Shown: in pieces, positions 1 through 6,363 of the stretch | How positions within the stretch are numbered: position 1 is the first letter of the stretch | Layout: every line of letters begins with the position of its first letter | Source: Lentisphaeria bacterium | GTDB lineage: Bacteria > Verrucomicrobiota > Lentisphaeria > Victivallales > Victivallaceae | Length of the DNA stretch: 23,075 bases | NCBI GenBank assembly: GCA_018265615.1 | Contig: JABLYX010000069.1 | Coordinates: forward strand, 2,146-25,220 | Reading direction: 5' to 3' | Made by a program: the position numbers and the translations under genes | Notes under the pieces: model-generated | Told to the model about the DNA's origin: nothing | Seen by the model: only the letters and a program-made list of their open reading frames with translations | Databases searched by the model: none

Positions 1-638
1 AGACAGCCTTGGGTAATCAGGAGGAAGCTTTGGCTGATTATGACAAGGCAATAGAGCTTGATCCGAAATATGCGGCGGCCTATAATAATCGCGGCAGTGC
101 AAAGACAGCCTTGGGTAATCAGGAGGAAGCTTTGGCTGATTATGACAAGGCAATAGAACTTGATCCGAAAAATGCGGCGGCCTATAATAATCGCGGCAGT
201 GCAAAGGCAGACTTGGGTAATCAGGAGGAAGCTTTGGCTGATTATGACAAGGCAATAGAACTTGATCCGAAAAATGCGATTGCCTATTATAATCGCGGTA
301 ATACCAAAAGAGATTTGGGTGATCAGGAGGAAGCTTTGGCTGATTATGACAAGGCAATAGAACTTGATCCGAAATATGCGACGGCCTATAATAATCGCGG
401 CAATGCAAAGACAGACTTGGGTAATCAGGAGGAAGCTTTGGCTGATTATGACAAGGTAATGGAACTTGATCCGAAAAATGCGGCGGCATATTGGAATAAA
501 TCGTTATTGCTCGAAGCAATGGGGGAACTGGATAAGGCTGTCGCTTGTTGCCGGGAGTACTGCCGCTTGATGCCGGACAACCGGAACGGAACTGAACGCC
601 TTGCATGGCTGGAGAAAAAGGTGGCTTGCGCGAAGTGA
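1..638 (+). CDS. Tetratricopeptide (TPR) repeat protein, 5' end missing
   Basis: The reading frame is open at the left edge of the window, so only the C-terminal about 210 residues are present. Five near-identical 34-residue TPR units are visible, each of the form LGNQEEALADYDKAIELDP followed by (K)(Y/N)AAAYNNRG.AK. A more divergent sixth unit (MGELDKAVACCREYCRLMP) and a short tail ending KKVACAK follow. TPR units fold into helical hairpins that form a protein-binding scaffold, and the 'NRG' variety is common in large bacterial scaffold proteins. No signal peptide can be judged because the N-terminus is outside the window. Base composition is clearly more AT-rich than in the neighbouring genes. 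The stop overlaps the start region of the downstream acetyltransferase gene, suggesting co-transcription. The partner and role are unknown. Confidence 0.9.
   Translation, partial: TALGNQEEALADYDKAIELDPKYAAAYNNRGSAKTALGNQEEALADYDKAIELDPKNAAAYNNRGSAKADLGNQEEALADYDKAIELDPKNAIAYYNRGNTKRDLGDQEEALADYDKAIELDPKYATAYNNRGNAKTDLGNQEEALADYDKVMELDPKNAAAYWNKSLLLEAMGELDKAVACCREYCRLMPDNRNGTERLAWLEKKVACAK
9..518 (+). repeat. Five tandem 102-bp coding repeats (TPR units)
   Basis: Units start at 9, 111, 213, 315 and 417, each exactly 102 bp (34 codons), and adjacent units differ by only a few bases. The eight bases at the window start (agacagcc) match the end of unit 1, so the array continues upstream. There are no spacers, so this is a coding tandem repeat and not CRISPR. 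The near identity at DNA level suggests recent duplication or gene conversion. Confidence 0.93.
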
Positions 639-1174
639 AAAAGCCGCTGTATTTTGAAAGGAACCTCGAATTCAGGAGAATAAGTGAATTTCCGCGCGGG
701 ACCCTCTATGCGCTGCTGGCCGACGCCTACTCCTTCGATTGCCGGTGCGCGCGGCATTGGGGCGACGACTGGCGGGAGTTCGACGGCTTTTTCTTCGACA
801 ACCCGCGGATCGCGGACCGGTGCGGCTTCATCTCCGTGCTCGGCGGCCGCGCCGCCGGGTTCGCCTCGTGGGATCCGCGCCGCCTGCCGGAATATGCGGC
901 AATCGGCCACAACTGCATCGCCGCGGAATTCAAGGGGCGCGGCTGCGGCGCGGCGCAGCTCCGGGAGGCCGTCGCCCGGATATTGCGGGAAAAGCCCGCG
1001 CGGATCATCGTGACCACCAGCGGCCTGCTGGGTCCCGCGCAGCGGATGTATGAGAGCGCGGGCTTCCGCGAATTCCGGCGGCGGGAGGACGGCGGCTTCG
1101 CCGGGGAACTCATCGACTATGAGTTCCGTTTGCGGCCGGAGCGATCGGATGGAAACGGGCCCGGCCGCCTGTGA
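605..1174 (+). CDS. GNAT family N-acetyltransferase
   Basis: This 189-residue protein has a GNAT fold. The acetyl-CoA loop is visible as AEFKGRGCGAAQL, a variant of the (Q/R)xxGxG/A motif A. It is followed by a strand (ARIIVTTS) and the typical late motif (AQRMYESAGFREFRR). It would transfer an acetyl group to an unknown amine in the cytoplasm. Two starts are possible: ATG at 605, inside the TPR gene, or GTG at 635, which overlaps the TPR stop as GTGA and would give translational coupling. Conserved sequence begins only around FRRISEF, so the shorter form is credible. Neither start has a strong ribosome binding site. A GC-rich inverted repeat covers the stop codon. The substrate cannot be told from the sequence. 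Confidence 0.85.
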   Translation: MAGEKGGLREVKKPLYFERNLEFRRISEFPRGTLYALLADAYSFDCRCARHWGDDWREFDGFFFDNPRIADRCGFISVLGGRAAGFASWDPRRLPEYAAIGHNCIAAEFKGRGCGAAQLREAVARILREKPARIIVTTSGLLGPAQRMYESAGFREFRRREDGGFAGELIDYEFRLRPERSDGNGPGRL

Positions 1175-1241
1175 CGGACCGGGCCCGGAGTCGAATTGCC
1201 TTCAGCGGCCTCCGGGCCGGCATGGAGCTTCCCGCCGGCCC
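1156..1241. other. Two GC-rich hairpins in the convergent intergenic region
   Basis: A perfect 9-bp inverted repeat (CGGGCCCGG 1156-1164 with 1179-1187, loop 14) spans the acetyltransferase stop codon. A perfect 8-bp one (GGGCCGGC 1214-1221 with 1234-1241, loop 12) follows. They lie between two convergent genes and could slow or stop transcription from either side. Neither is followed by a T-tract, so they are not standard intrinsic terminators. Nothing else was recognised in 1175-1331. Confidence 0.45.
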
Positions 1242-1331
1242 CTCCGGATTTCGAAGCCGGCGCTCCCGATGTATCCGGAGATCACCGGGATGCGTTATGA
1301 GTCGCACGGTTTCCGGGCAAGCGCGGGAATT

Positions 1332-1928
1332 TCAGAGCAGTTGCTTCCACTCGGAGGTCAGGGCGACCTCGCGGTTGCGGGTGTGGATGGTCGCATCGAG
1401 CACGGCCAGCAGCGTGGCGGCCCGTTTCCGGGACAGGCCGCTGCACTCCGCGAGGTTGTCGAGCGTGGTCCTGCCGCACGCCCCGAGCGCCCGCAGCAGC
1501 GTCTCCGGCTCCGCGACCGGCGTGAAGAGCAGGATGGCCCCATGGTGAAGGAGCCGGAGCCCGATAAAGAACATATACGGCGCGAACAGAAGGATCCGCC
1601 CGGCCGGAAGGCGGGAGGGATCCGAAGCACTGCATTCGTCCTCCCGGTAGAACAGCCCGTCGCCCTCTTCGTCTTTCCCGAAAAACTTCCTGAAATTGCA
1701 GATTCCGTAGATGAGGAAAGCAGACGCCGGGAGCACACAGGCAATCCAGAACCGCAGTTCAAGATTCGCCCGGCTCATCGCTAATCCGGACCAGCGGCTC
1801 CGGAGAAGGAGGATGCAGGCGAAAATCAGCGCGGAGACGATTGCGCTTACCGCGATTGAACCGGCCGCGCCGAGAAAAAGCGCGGCCGTCCGCTTCCGGA
1901 TGGCCGCGCGGAGGGAGTCCTGTCCCAT
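1332..1928 (-). CDS. Membrane protein of unknown function with possible C-terminal winged helix
   Basis: This 198-residue protein has three hydrophobic segments, at about residues 15-42, 58-77 and 110-135. The tail from about residue 143 (LLRALGACGRTTLDNLAECSGLSRKRAATLLAVL) has the spacing of a helix-turn-helix followed by a short strand pair, like a small winged-helix domain. That reading is tentative and by eye. Its ATG overlaps the stop of the upstream STAS gene by one base (TAATG), so translation is probably coupled. It is the last gene of the alaS-STAS operon. No named family was recognised. The pairing with a STAS protein hints at a signalling role, but no kinase or phosphatase is seen nearby. 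Confidence 0.75.
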   Translation of the reverse strand: MGQDSLRAAIRKRTAALFLGAAGSIAVSAIVSALIFACILLLRSRWSGLAMSRANLELRFWIACVLPASAFLIYGICNFRKFFGKDEEGDGLFYREDECSASDPSRLPAGRILLFAPYMFFIGLRLLHHGAILLFTPVAEPETLLRALGACGRTTLDNLAECSGLSRKRAATLLAVLDATIHTRNREVALTSEWKQLL

Positions 1929-2434
1929 TATTCCCGCGCCTTCTCCCGCTCTTTCTTCAGGCGCTCGACATCCTGCTTCGAGAATGCGATGACCTGGTCG
2001 AACTTCCCGGCGTTCGCCCTGTCCGCTTCGACGAGCGTCTCGTGCGCTTCCGTGACGGTCTCCGCCGTGGTCAGCAGGTCGGCTTTCCGCGCGGCGGAGC
2101 CGTAATCGGCGGCGTCGTCGCCGCTGCCGGCCACAAAGCTGAAGAGCTTCACGACCCCGAGGTCGCGCAGCAGCTTGGTCAGGAATTCGGAGGCGTTCAC
2201 GAGTTCAACCTGCGCCCCCGAACGCTTCGCCTTGAGCCCGATCATCGACAGGACGCCCATGAAGGTGCTGTCCATTGCGAGGCATTCGGTCATATCCATG
2301 CGGACGCAGCGGAACTCGTCAAGCGTCTTGGCCAGTTCGCGCAGCGGAACCGCGTATTCGAAATTCGCGCGCCCCGAAACCTTGACGAAATAAACGCCGT
2401 CGCGGTGTGAAATCAGCAGATCGGATTCTTTCAT
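1928..2434 (-). CDS. STAS-domain protein (anti-sigma-factor-antagonist-like)
   Basis: This 168-residue protein has an N-terminal STAS domain at about residues 5-105. The core CVRMDMTECLAMDSTFMGVL contains the D-S-T-F-M-G stretch in which the serine (about S56) is the site phosphorylated in SpoIIAA-type proteins. The segment KRSGAQVELVNASEFL is the next typical strand and helix. Residues 105-168 are a charged, probably helical tail (EADRANAGKF..KKEREKARE) not found in minimal family members. STAS proteins act in the cytoplasm as phosphorylation-controlled partner switches. The start has a good ribosome binding site (AGGAAGGGG, 7 nt before ATG). It lies 22 bp behind alaS and overlaps the membrane-protein gene by one base. 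The binding partner is unknown. Confidence 0.85.
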   Translation of the reverse strand: MKESDLLISHRDGVYFVKVSGRANFEYAVPLRELAKTLDEFRCVRMDMTECLAMDSTFMGVLSMIGLKAKRSGAQVELVNASEFLTKLLRDLGVVKLFSFVAGSGDDAADYGSAARKADLLTTAETVTEAHETLVEADRANAGKFDQVIAFSKQDVERLKKEREKARE

Positions 2435-2456
2435 TGCCGTGCCCCTTCCTGATTGG

Positions 2457-4235
2457 TTATCGTTCGAGAACCGCCTTGATGCGGCGCACGCCGCGGCTGG
2501 AGCTCTCCTCTTTCCTGATCCTGAAGACGCCGAGTTCCCCGGTGCGGTTCGCGTGCGGGCCGCCGCAGATCTCCTTGCTCACGTCGCCCATGGTGTAGAC
2601 CTTGACCTTCGCGTCGTACTTGTTTTCGAAGAGGCCCATGGCGCCGGAGTTTTTCGCGCTTTCGACGTCCATCTCCTCGCAGACGATCGGCAGGTCGCGC
2701 CGGATCGCGTCGTTCACGAGCTCCTCGACCTCCTTCAGCTGCTCCGGGGTCATCTTGTCCTCGTGCGAAAAGTCGAAGCGGAGCCGGTCGGCCGTGATGT
2801 TCGAACCGCGCTGCTCGACGTGCGTGCCGAGCACCCTGCGCAGCGCCGCCTGCAGCAGGTGGGTCGCGCTGTGCAGCGCGGCGGTCGCCTCGGAGCTGTC
2901 CGCGAGCCCCCCCTTGAACTTCTGCTCGGCTCCGGCGCGGCTCATCTCCTGGTGCTTCGCGAACGCGGCGTCGTAGCCGGCGCGGTCGACCTGGAACCCC
3001 TTTTCGCGGGCCATCTCTTCGGTCAGCTCGATCGGGAAGCCGTAGGTCTCATAGAGATTGAACGCGTTCTTGCCGGAGATGACCTTCTTTTCAATGTGCG
3101 CCGGGACGCGGTCGATGAGCTTCTGGAACTCGTGCGTGCCCTTTTCGAGGGTCACGGCGAACTGCTTCTCCTCGCGGTCGAGCTCTTCGCGGATGACGGC
3201 GGCCTTCTCTCTGAGTTCCGGGTAGACGTCTCCGAATTCCGCGATGACCTCGTCCGCGATCTTCGAGATGAAAGCGTCGTTGATCCCGAGCTTGCGCCCC
3301 TCGCGGATCGCGCGGCGGATCAGCCGGCGCAGCACATACGGCTGGTCGACTTTTCCGGGCGTGATCCCGTCGCCGAGGATGAAGGTCGCGGCGCGCAGGT
3401 GGTCCGCGATGATCCGTTCCGAGCTCGTGCGCACCTCAGGCGGCGCGGTGATCCCGCGGATCCCGTCGAGCTTTGCGAAGAGCGGCGCGAAAATTTCGGT
3501 TTCGTAGCAGCTCGCCTTGCCCTGCAGGATCGCGGTCACGCGCTCGAGCCCCATGCCGGTGTCGACGTTCTTCTGCGCGAGCGGCTCGAATCTGCCGTCC
3601 GCGGTTTTGTTGTACTGCATGAAGACGTCGTTCCAGATCTCGACCCACCGTTTGTCGGAGGGGTCGAACGCTTCCGGCGCGGGCAGCGGGCCGGTCCAGT
3701 AGAACATCTCGGTGTCGGGGCCGCACGGGCCCGTGGTCCCGGCCGGTCCCCACCAGTTGTCTTTCTTGCCGAGCTTTGCGATGCGCGCCTCCGGAATGCC
3801 GTGCGAGCGCCATTCGTCGAACGCCTCCCCGTCGAACGGGCAGTCCTCATCGCCCGCGAAGACGGTCACGGCGAGCATGTCGGCCGGGATGTTCAGGTTC
3901 TCCCGGCCGGTCAGGAACTCAAAGCTGAAGCCGATCATCTCTTTCTTGAAGTAATCGCCGAGCGACCAGTTGCCGAGCATTTCGAAGAAGGTCAGGTGCA
4001 CGGCGTCGCCGACTTCGTCGATGTCGCCGGTGCGGATGCACTTCTGGTAGTCGGTCAGCCGGGTTCCGGCCGGATGCTTCGCCCCGAGCAGGTACGGCAC
4101 GAGCGGATGCATGCCCGCCGTGGTGAAAAGGCAGGTCGGGTCGTTTTCGGGAATCAGCGGGGCGCTTTTGATTTCCACGTGGTTGCGGCTCTTGAAGAAC
4201 TCGATGTATCTGCGGCGGATCTCTGATGCTTTCAT
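2457..4235 (-). CDS. alaS: Alanyl-tRNA synthetase, short form
   Basis: It charges tRNA-Ala with alanine and edits mischarged Ser/Gly in the cytoplasm. The class II core is clear from the N-terminus (FFKSRNHVEIKSAPLIP, FTTAGMHPLVPYLLG, FEMLGNWSLGDYFK, WWGPAGTTGPCGPDTE, VDTGMGLERV). The editing domain keeps its zinc ligands: H455 and H459 in HSATH, C557 and H561 in CGGPH. The protein ends at residue 592, shortly after SSRGVRRIKAVLER, so it lacks the C-terminal DHHA1/C-Ala region of the usual about 875-residue enzyme. Similar short enzymes of about 590-600 residues are known from spirochetes. The gene heads an operon with the STAS and membrane-protein genes. The ribosome binding site (CCGGAAA) is weak. 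Confidence 0.97.
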   Translation of the reverse strand: MKASEIRRRYIEFFKSRNHVEIKSAPLIPENDPTCLFTTAGMHPLVPYLLGAKHPAGTRLTDYQKCIRTGDIDEVGDAVHLTFFEMLGNWSLGDYFKKEMIGFSFEFLTGRENLNIPADMLAVTVFAGDEDCPFDGEAFDEWRSHGIPEARIAKLGKKDNWWGPAGTTGPCGPDTEMFYWTGPLPAPEAFDPSDKRWVEIWNDVFMQYNKTADGRFEPLAQKNVDTGMGLERVTAILQGKASCYETEIFAPLFAKLDGIRGITAPPEVRTSSERIIADHLRAATFILGDGITPGKVDQPYVLRRLIRRAIREGRKLGINDAFISKIADEVIAEFGDVYPELREKAAVIREELDREEKQFAVTLEKGTHEFQKLIDRVPAHIEKKVISGKNAFNLYETYGFPIELTEEMAREKGFQVDRAGYDAAFAKHQEMSRAGAEQKFKGGLADSSEATAALHSATHLLQAALRRVLGTHVEQRGSNITADRLRFDFSHEDKMTPEQLKEVEELVNDAIRRDLPIVCEEMDVESAKNSGAMGLFENKYDAKVKVYTMGDVSKEICGGPHANRTGELGVFRIRKEESSSRGVRRIKAVLER

Positions 4236-4288
4236 GATGTTTCCGGTATCTTCATTCTGATATTGACTGTTATTTCTGCTGATCTATT

Positions 4289-4316
4289 AATTTACCGGAT
4301 TTGTCTGCTTTTTCAA
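4289..4316 (-). promoter_or_regulatory. Predicted sigma70-type promoter of alaS
   Basis: On the minus strand TTGAAA (4316-4311) and TAAATT (4294-4289) are separated by 16 bp, about 54 bp upstream of the alaS start. It is divergent from the lipoprotein promoter that starts at 4325. Confidence 0.5.
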
Positions 4317-4324
4317 GTGCCGGT

Positions 4325-4353
4325 TTGACTTTTTCCCGGAATCGTGTTACAGT
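4325..4353 (+). promoter_or_regulatory. Predicted sigma70-type promoter P1 of the small lipoprotein locus
   Basis: TTGACT (4325-4330), a 17-bp spacer and TACAGT (4348-4353), 56 bp before the small ORF at 4410. The spacer bases CCCGGAATCGTG recur almost unchanged upstream of the -10 element of valS at 21594. Confidence 0.7.
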
Positions 4354-4409
4354 ATCGTGTCGGTCGCGGAGCTGCGGCCGCATGTTTATAACCGGAAGGA
4401 GATGAAATC

Positions 4410-4481
4410 ATGTACAGGGTTCTGCTTGCCGGAATCTGCGCGTGCGCGGCGGGGCTGTTCCTCGCCGGCTGCTGCTGCTGA
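4410..4481 (+). CDS. 23-residue lipoprotein-like small ORF ending in three cysteines
   Basis: The ORF encodes MYRVLLAGICACAAG then LFLAGCCC and a stop. It has a strong ribosome binding site (AAGGAG, 9 nt before the ATG) and a well-formed promoter 56 bp upstream. The sequence has the plan of a lipoprotein signal peptide: one positive residue, a hydrophobic core and an LAGC lipobox. If processed by signal peptidase II, the mature product would be only Cys-Cys-Cys with a lipid on the first. Five of 23 codons are TGC, with three consecutive just before the stop. Alternatives are a cysteine-sensing leader peptide for the cysteine-rich lipoprotein gene 97 bp downstream, or a decayed paralogue of it. 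Translation is supported by sequence signals only. Confidence 0.55.
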   Translation: MYRVLLAGICACAAGLFLAGCCC

Positions 4482-4492
4482 ACGGGAGGGGC

Positions 4493-4521
4493 TTGACTTT
4501 TCCGGGAAATGGCGCTATCGT
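4493..4521 (+). promoter_or_regulatory. Predicted sigma70-type promoter P2 of the cysteine-rich lipoprotein gene
   Basis: TTGACT (4493-4498), a 17-bp spacer and TATCGT (4516-4521), 57 bp before the ATG at 4578. The -35 hexamer and spacer length equal those of P1. Its spacer contains one arm (4498-4507) of a perfect 10-bp inverted repeat whose other arm is at 4541-4550. Confidence 0.65.
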
Positions 4522-4577
4522 AAGAAAAGCCGGGCGGGAGTCCCGGAAAAAACAGACAGAGAAGGAGAAGATCGTAA

Positions 4578-4805
4578 ATGAAAAAGATTCTGATGACCGC
4601 CGCGTTTGCGGGTGCCGTGATGTTCATTGCCGCAGGCTGCTGCGGCTCCGGCAGGGATTGCGCGACCTCTTCCTGCCCCGCTCCGGCGGCCTGCGGCGAG
4701 AAGTGCGTCTGCCCGGACAAGAGCAAGTGCAAGACCGATGCGAAGGCCTGCGCGCAGGCGGAATGCACGCCCTGCGCGGCGAAGACCGTCTGCCCGGCGA
4801 AGTAA
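4578..4805 (+). CDS. Small cysteine-rich lipoprotein
   Basis: This 75-residue protein begins with a lipoprotein signal peptide (MKKILMTAAFAGAVMFIAAG) and a cleavage cysteine at about residue 21. The mature part of about 55 residues holds twelve cysteines, spread as CC, then single Cys every 2-6 residues, including KCVCPDKSKC and CTPC. It also has many Lys and Ala. It should be anchored in a membrane facing the periplasm or outside. The cysteine density suggests metal binding or several disulfides, but no known metallothionein or other family was recognised. The start has AAGGAG 10 nt upstream, its own promoter (P2), and a strong terminator directly after the stop, so it is probably a single-gene unit or one shared with the ORF at 4410. 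Confidence 0.82.
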   Translation: MKKILMTAAFAGAVMFIAAGCCGSGRDCATSSCPAPAACGEKCVCPDKSKCKTDAKACAQAECTPCAAKTVCPAK

Positions 4806-4822
4806 TCCGGCGCGGAAAAACG

Positions 4823-4863
4823 GACCGGCCCGGGGAGAATGCTCCCGGGGCCGGTCTTTTTTT
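4823..4863 (+). terminator. Strong intrinsic terminator, probably bidirectional
   Basis: A 15-bp stem (GACCGGCCC..GGGAG type, one mismatch) with an AATG loop is followed by seven T on the plus strand (4857-4863). On the minus strand the same stem is followed, after two bases, by five T, so it can also end the oxidoreductase transcript coming from the right. Confidence 0.88.
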
Positions 4864-4882
4864 GGGAGGGGAGGGGGCCGCG

Positions 4883-6244
4883 TCAGCTTTCCGGAATCAG
4901 CGAGCCGCCCCGGTTCAGCCGTCTGCGCACCTCGGCGCCGTCGATCTCCGCTGCGCGTTTCCCGCCGTCCAGCGCGCAGCAGGCCGCGACTCCGGCGGCT
5001 TCGCCGCACTGGTTCAGGTTGACCATGACGCGCACGGCTCCGAATGCATCCGCGTCGGCGTCGAGCATGCGTCCCGCCGAGATCAGGTTCACCGCGCCCC
5101 GCGGGATGAGGCTGGAGAGCGGGATCCGGTAGAACGGCAGGAACTCGCCCTCCGGCAGCCAGCGCTCCTCCTTCACCAGCGTCCGGGCGCGGAAGTACTG
5201 TTTGCTCCCGGTCAGGTGCATGAAGGTGATCGAGTCGTCCGCGTCGCCGTGGATGTCCACCGGGTAGGTCCCCGCGCCGACGGTGTCCGCGTAGCGGGTC
5301 CCGGCGAGCATTTCGCGCCCCCGGAGCGGAGAAGCGGAGACGATGTGCCGGCTCTCGCGGATGCCGATCTCCGAGGGGAGCGCCTGCAGCGAAATATGCG
5401 CCTCGGGGGCGGTTTCGCGGAGCAGGTCGACCAGGGCGCGGAGCTGGCGGCGCGATTCGAATTCGGCCTCCGTGATCGCGTCGGCCTCCATGCAGTCGCA
5501 GCCGGGGATCCGCGTCGCCGCCAGCATGTAGACGCCGTCGCTGCCCGGGATGCCGGTCCCCCAGGAGTAGCCGCAGGGCAGGTCCGGATACCGGGAGCGG
5601 TTCGCTTCGATCAGCTCCTTGAGGTTCAGCCCTTTGATCCGCCGGTAATTTTCGATGTGGGCGCAGGCGGTGGGCGGCTGCGGATTCTCCGCGCGGCGCA
5701 TCGGGAACCCCGCGCTCCGGCAGAGGAGCCCGTCGCCCGAGGCGTCGATGAAGAACTTCGCGGCGACGGCGAACCGCCCGGATTTGTTCTCGGCGATGAC
5801 GGCCGTGACCGCGCCGTTTTCATCCATGACCGGGCGCGAGAAGTGCGTGTGGAAGAAGGTGCGGATGCCTTTCTCCTCCGCGACCAGCGCGTCGAGTTCC
5901 AATGTCAGCTCCGCGCTGTTGAACGGGATGCGCGGGACATGCGGGCCGCCCTTCCGGAACTCCCCGATCGCGCCGCGTTTTTCGAGCCGTTCCATCATCT
6001 CGTATGTGAGCCCGCCGATGATCTGCTTCTCCCCCGTGATGTCGAACACCGAGTGCCACATGCAGACGAGCCCGCCGGTCGCCGTGCCGCCGAACCGGTT
6101 GTGCTTTTCGATGATGACGACCTTCGCGCCGAGCCGCGCGGCCCGGACCGCCGCGAACACCCCCGTGCAGCTGCCGCCGATGACGCAGACGTCGGCCTCT
6201 TCGGCGACCTGCAGCTTTTCCGCCGGAATTGTGATCTCTCTCAT
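4883..6244 (-). CDS. FAD-dependent oxidoreductase
   Basis: This 453-residue flavoprotein belongs to the FAD_oxidored type. The N-terminal dinucleotide-binding fold is visible as ADVCVIGGSCTGVFAAVRAA, followed by VVIIEKHNRFGGTATGG. A second FAD-contact segment is KFFIDASGDGLLCRSAG, and the C-terminal FAD segment is AVNLISAGRMLDAD. There is no signal peptide, so it is cytoplasmic. The substrate is not evident; family members are often found in carbohydrate loci. The frame extends to an ATG at 6265, but AGGAGG lies 8 nt before the ATG at 6244 and the predicted promoter puts the transcription start near 6261, so 6244 is preferred. It is divergent from a PocR/AraC-type regulator, its likely controller, and converges on a terminator at 4823-4863. 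Confidence 0.88.
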   Translation of the reverse strand: MREITIPAEKLQVAEEADVCVIGGSCTGVFAAVRAARLGAKVVIIEKHNRFGGTATGGLVCMWHSVFDITGEKQIIGGLTYEMMERLEKRGAIGEFRKGGPHVPRIPFNSAELTLELDALVAEEKGIRTFFHTHFSRPVMDENGAVTAVIAENKSGRFAVAAKFFIDASGDGLLCRSAGFPMRRAENPQPPTACAHIENYRRIKGLNLKELIEANRSRYPDLPCGYSWGTGIPGSDGVYMLAATRIPGCDCMEADAITEAEFESRRQLRALVDLLRETAPEAHISLQALPSEIGIRESRHIVSASPLRGREMLAGTRYADTVGAGTYPVDIHGDADDSITFMHLTGSKQYFRARTLVKEERWLPEGEFLPFYRIPLSSLIPRGAVNLISAGRMLDADADAFGAVRVMVNLNQCGEAAGVAACCALDGGKRAAEIDGAEVRRRLNRGGSLIPES

Positions 6245-6267
6245 GTCCTTTGCCTCCTTTTCCATTG

Positions 6268-6296
6268 AATATAGCGCGGCGGTGCGGAAAATCTCA
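6268..6296 (-). promoter_or_regulatory. Predicted promoter of the FAD oxidoreductase gene
   Basis: On the minus strand TGAGAT (6296-6291), a 17-bp spacer and TATATT (6273-6268). The spacer begins TTTCCG and ends in CGC before the -10, in the same register as promoter P2. The expected transcription start is near 6261, which excludes a normal leader for an ATG at 6265. Confidence 0.55.
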
Positions 6297-6307
6297 GCAA
6301 AAACAGT

Positions 6308-6335
6308 TGAAATTTATGCGGATTCTGCTATTTAT
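6308..6335 (+). promoter_or_regulatory. Predicted promoter of the PocR/AraC regulator gene
   Basis: TTGAAA (6308-6313), a 16-bp spacer and TATTTA (6330-6335), preceded by TGC as an extended -10. An overlapping TATAAT at 6334-6339 is an alternative. The -35 box lies only 11 bp from the divergent oxidoreductase -35 box, so one bound regulator could affect both. Confidence 0.5.
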
Positions 6336-6363
6336 AATAAAATAGACATAAAAAGGGGACGGC

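Noticed and set aside
9..518. Possible CRISPR array
   Set aside because: The repeats are contiguous without spacers, 102 bp long and in frame, and encode TPR units.
1175..1331. Possible tRNA or small RNA in the convergent gap (GAGTCGAATTG resembles a T-loop)
   Set aside because: No acceptor stem, anticodon arm or CCA end can be drawn; the inverted repeats present do not form a cloverleaf.
2439..4226. 595-codon ORF antisense to alaS
   Set aside because: It is the mirror of a gene with complete alanyl-tRNA synthetase motifs; no features of its own.
4442..6268. 608-codon ORF covering the lipoprotein gene and the antisense of the oxidoreductase gene
   Set aside because: It runs through the strong terminator at 4823-4863, and its translation is a GC-rich shadow; the real frames have signal peptide or FAD motifs.
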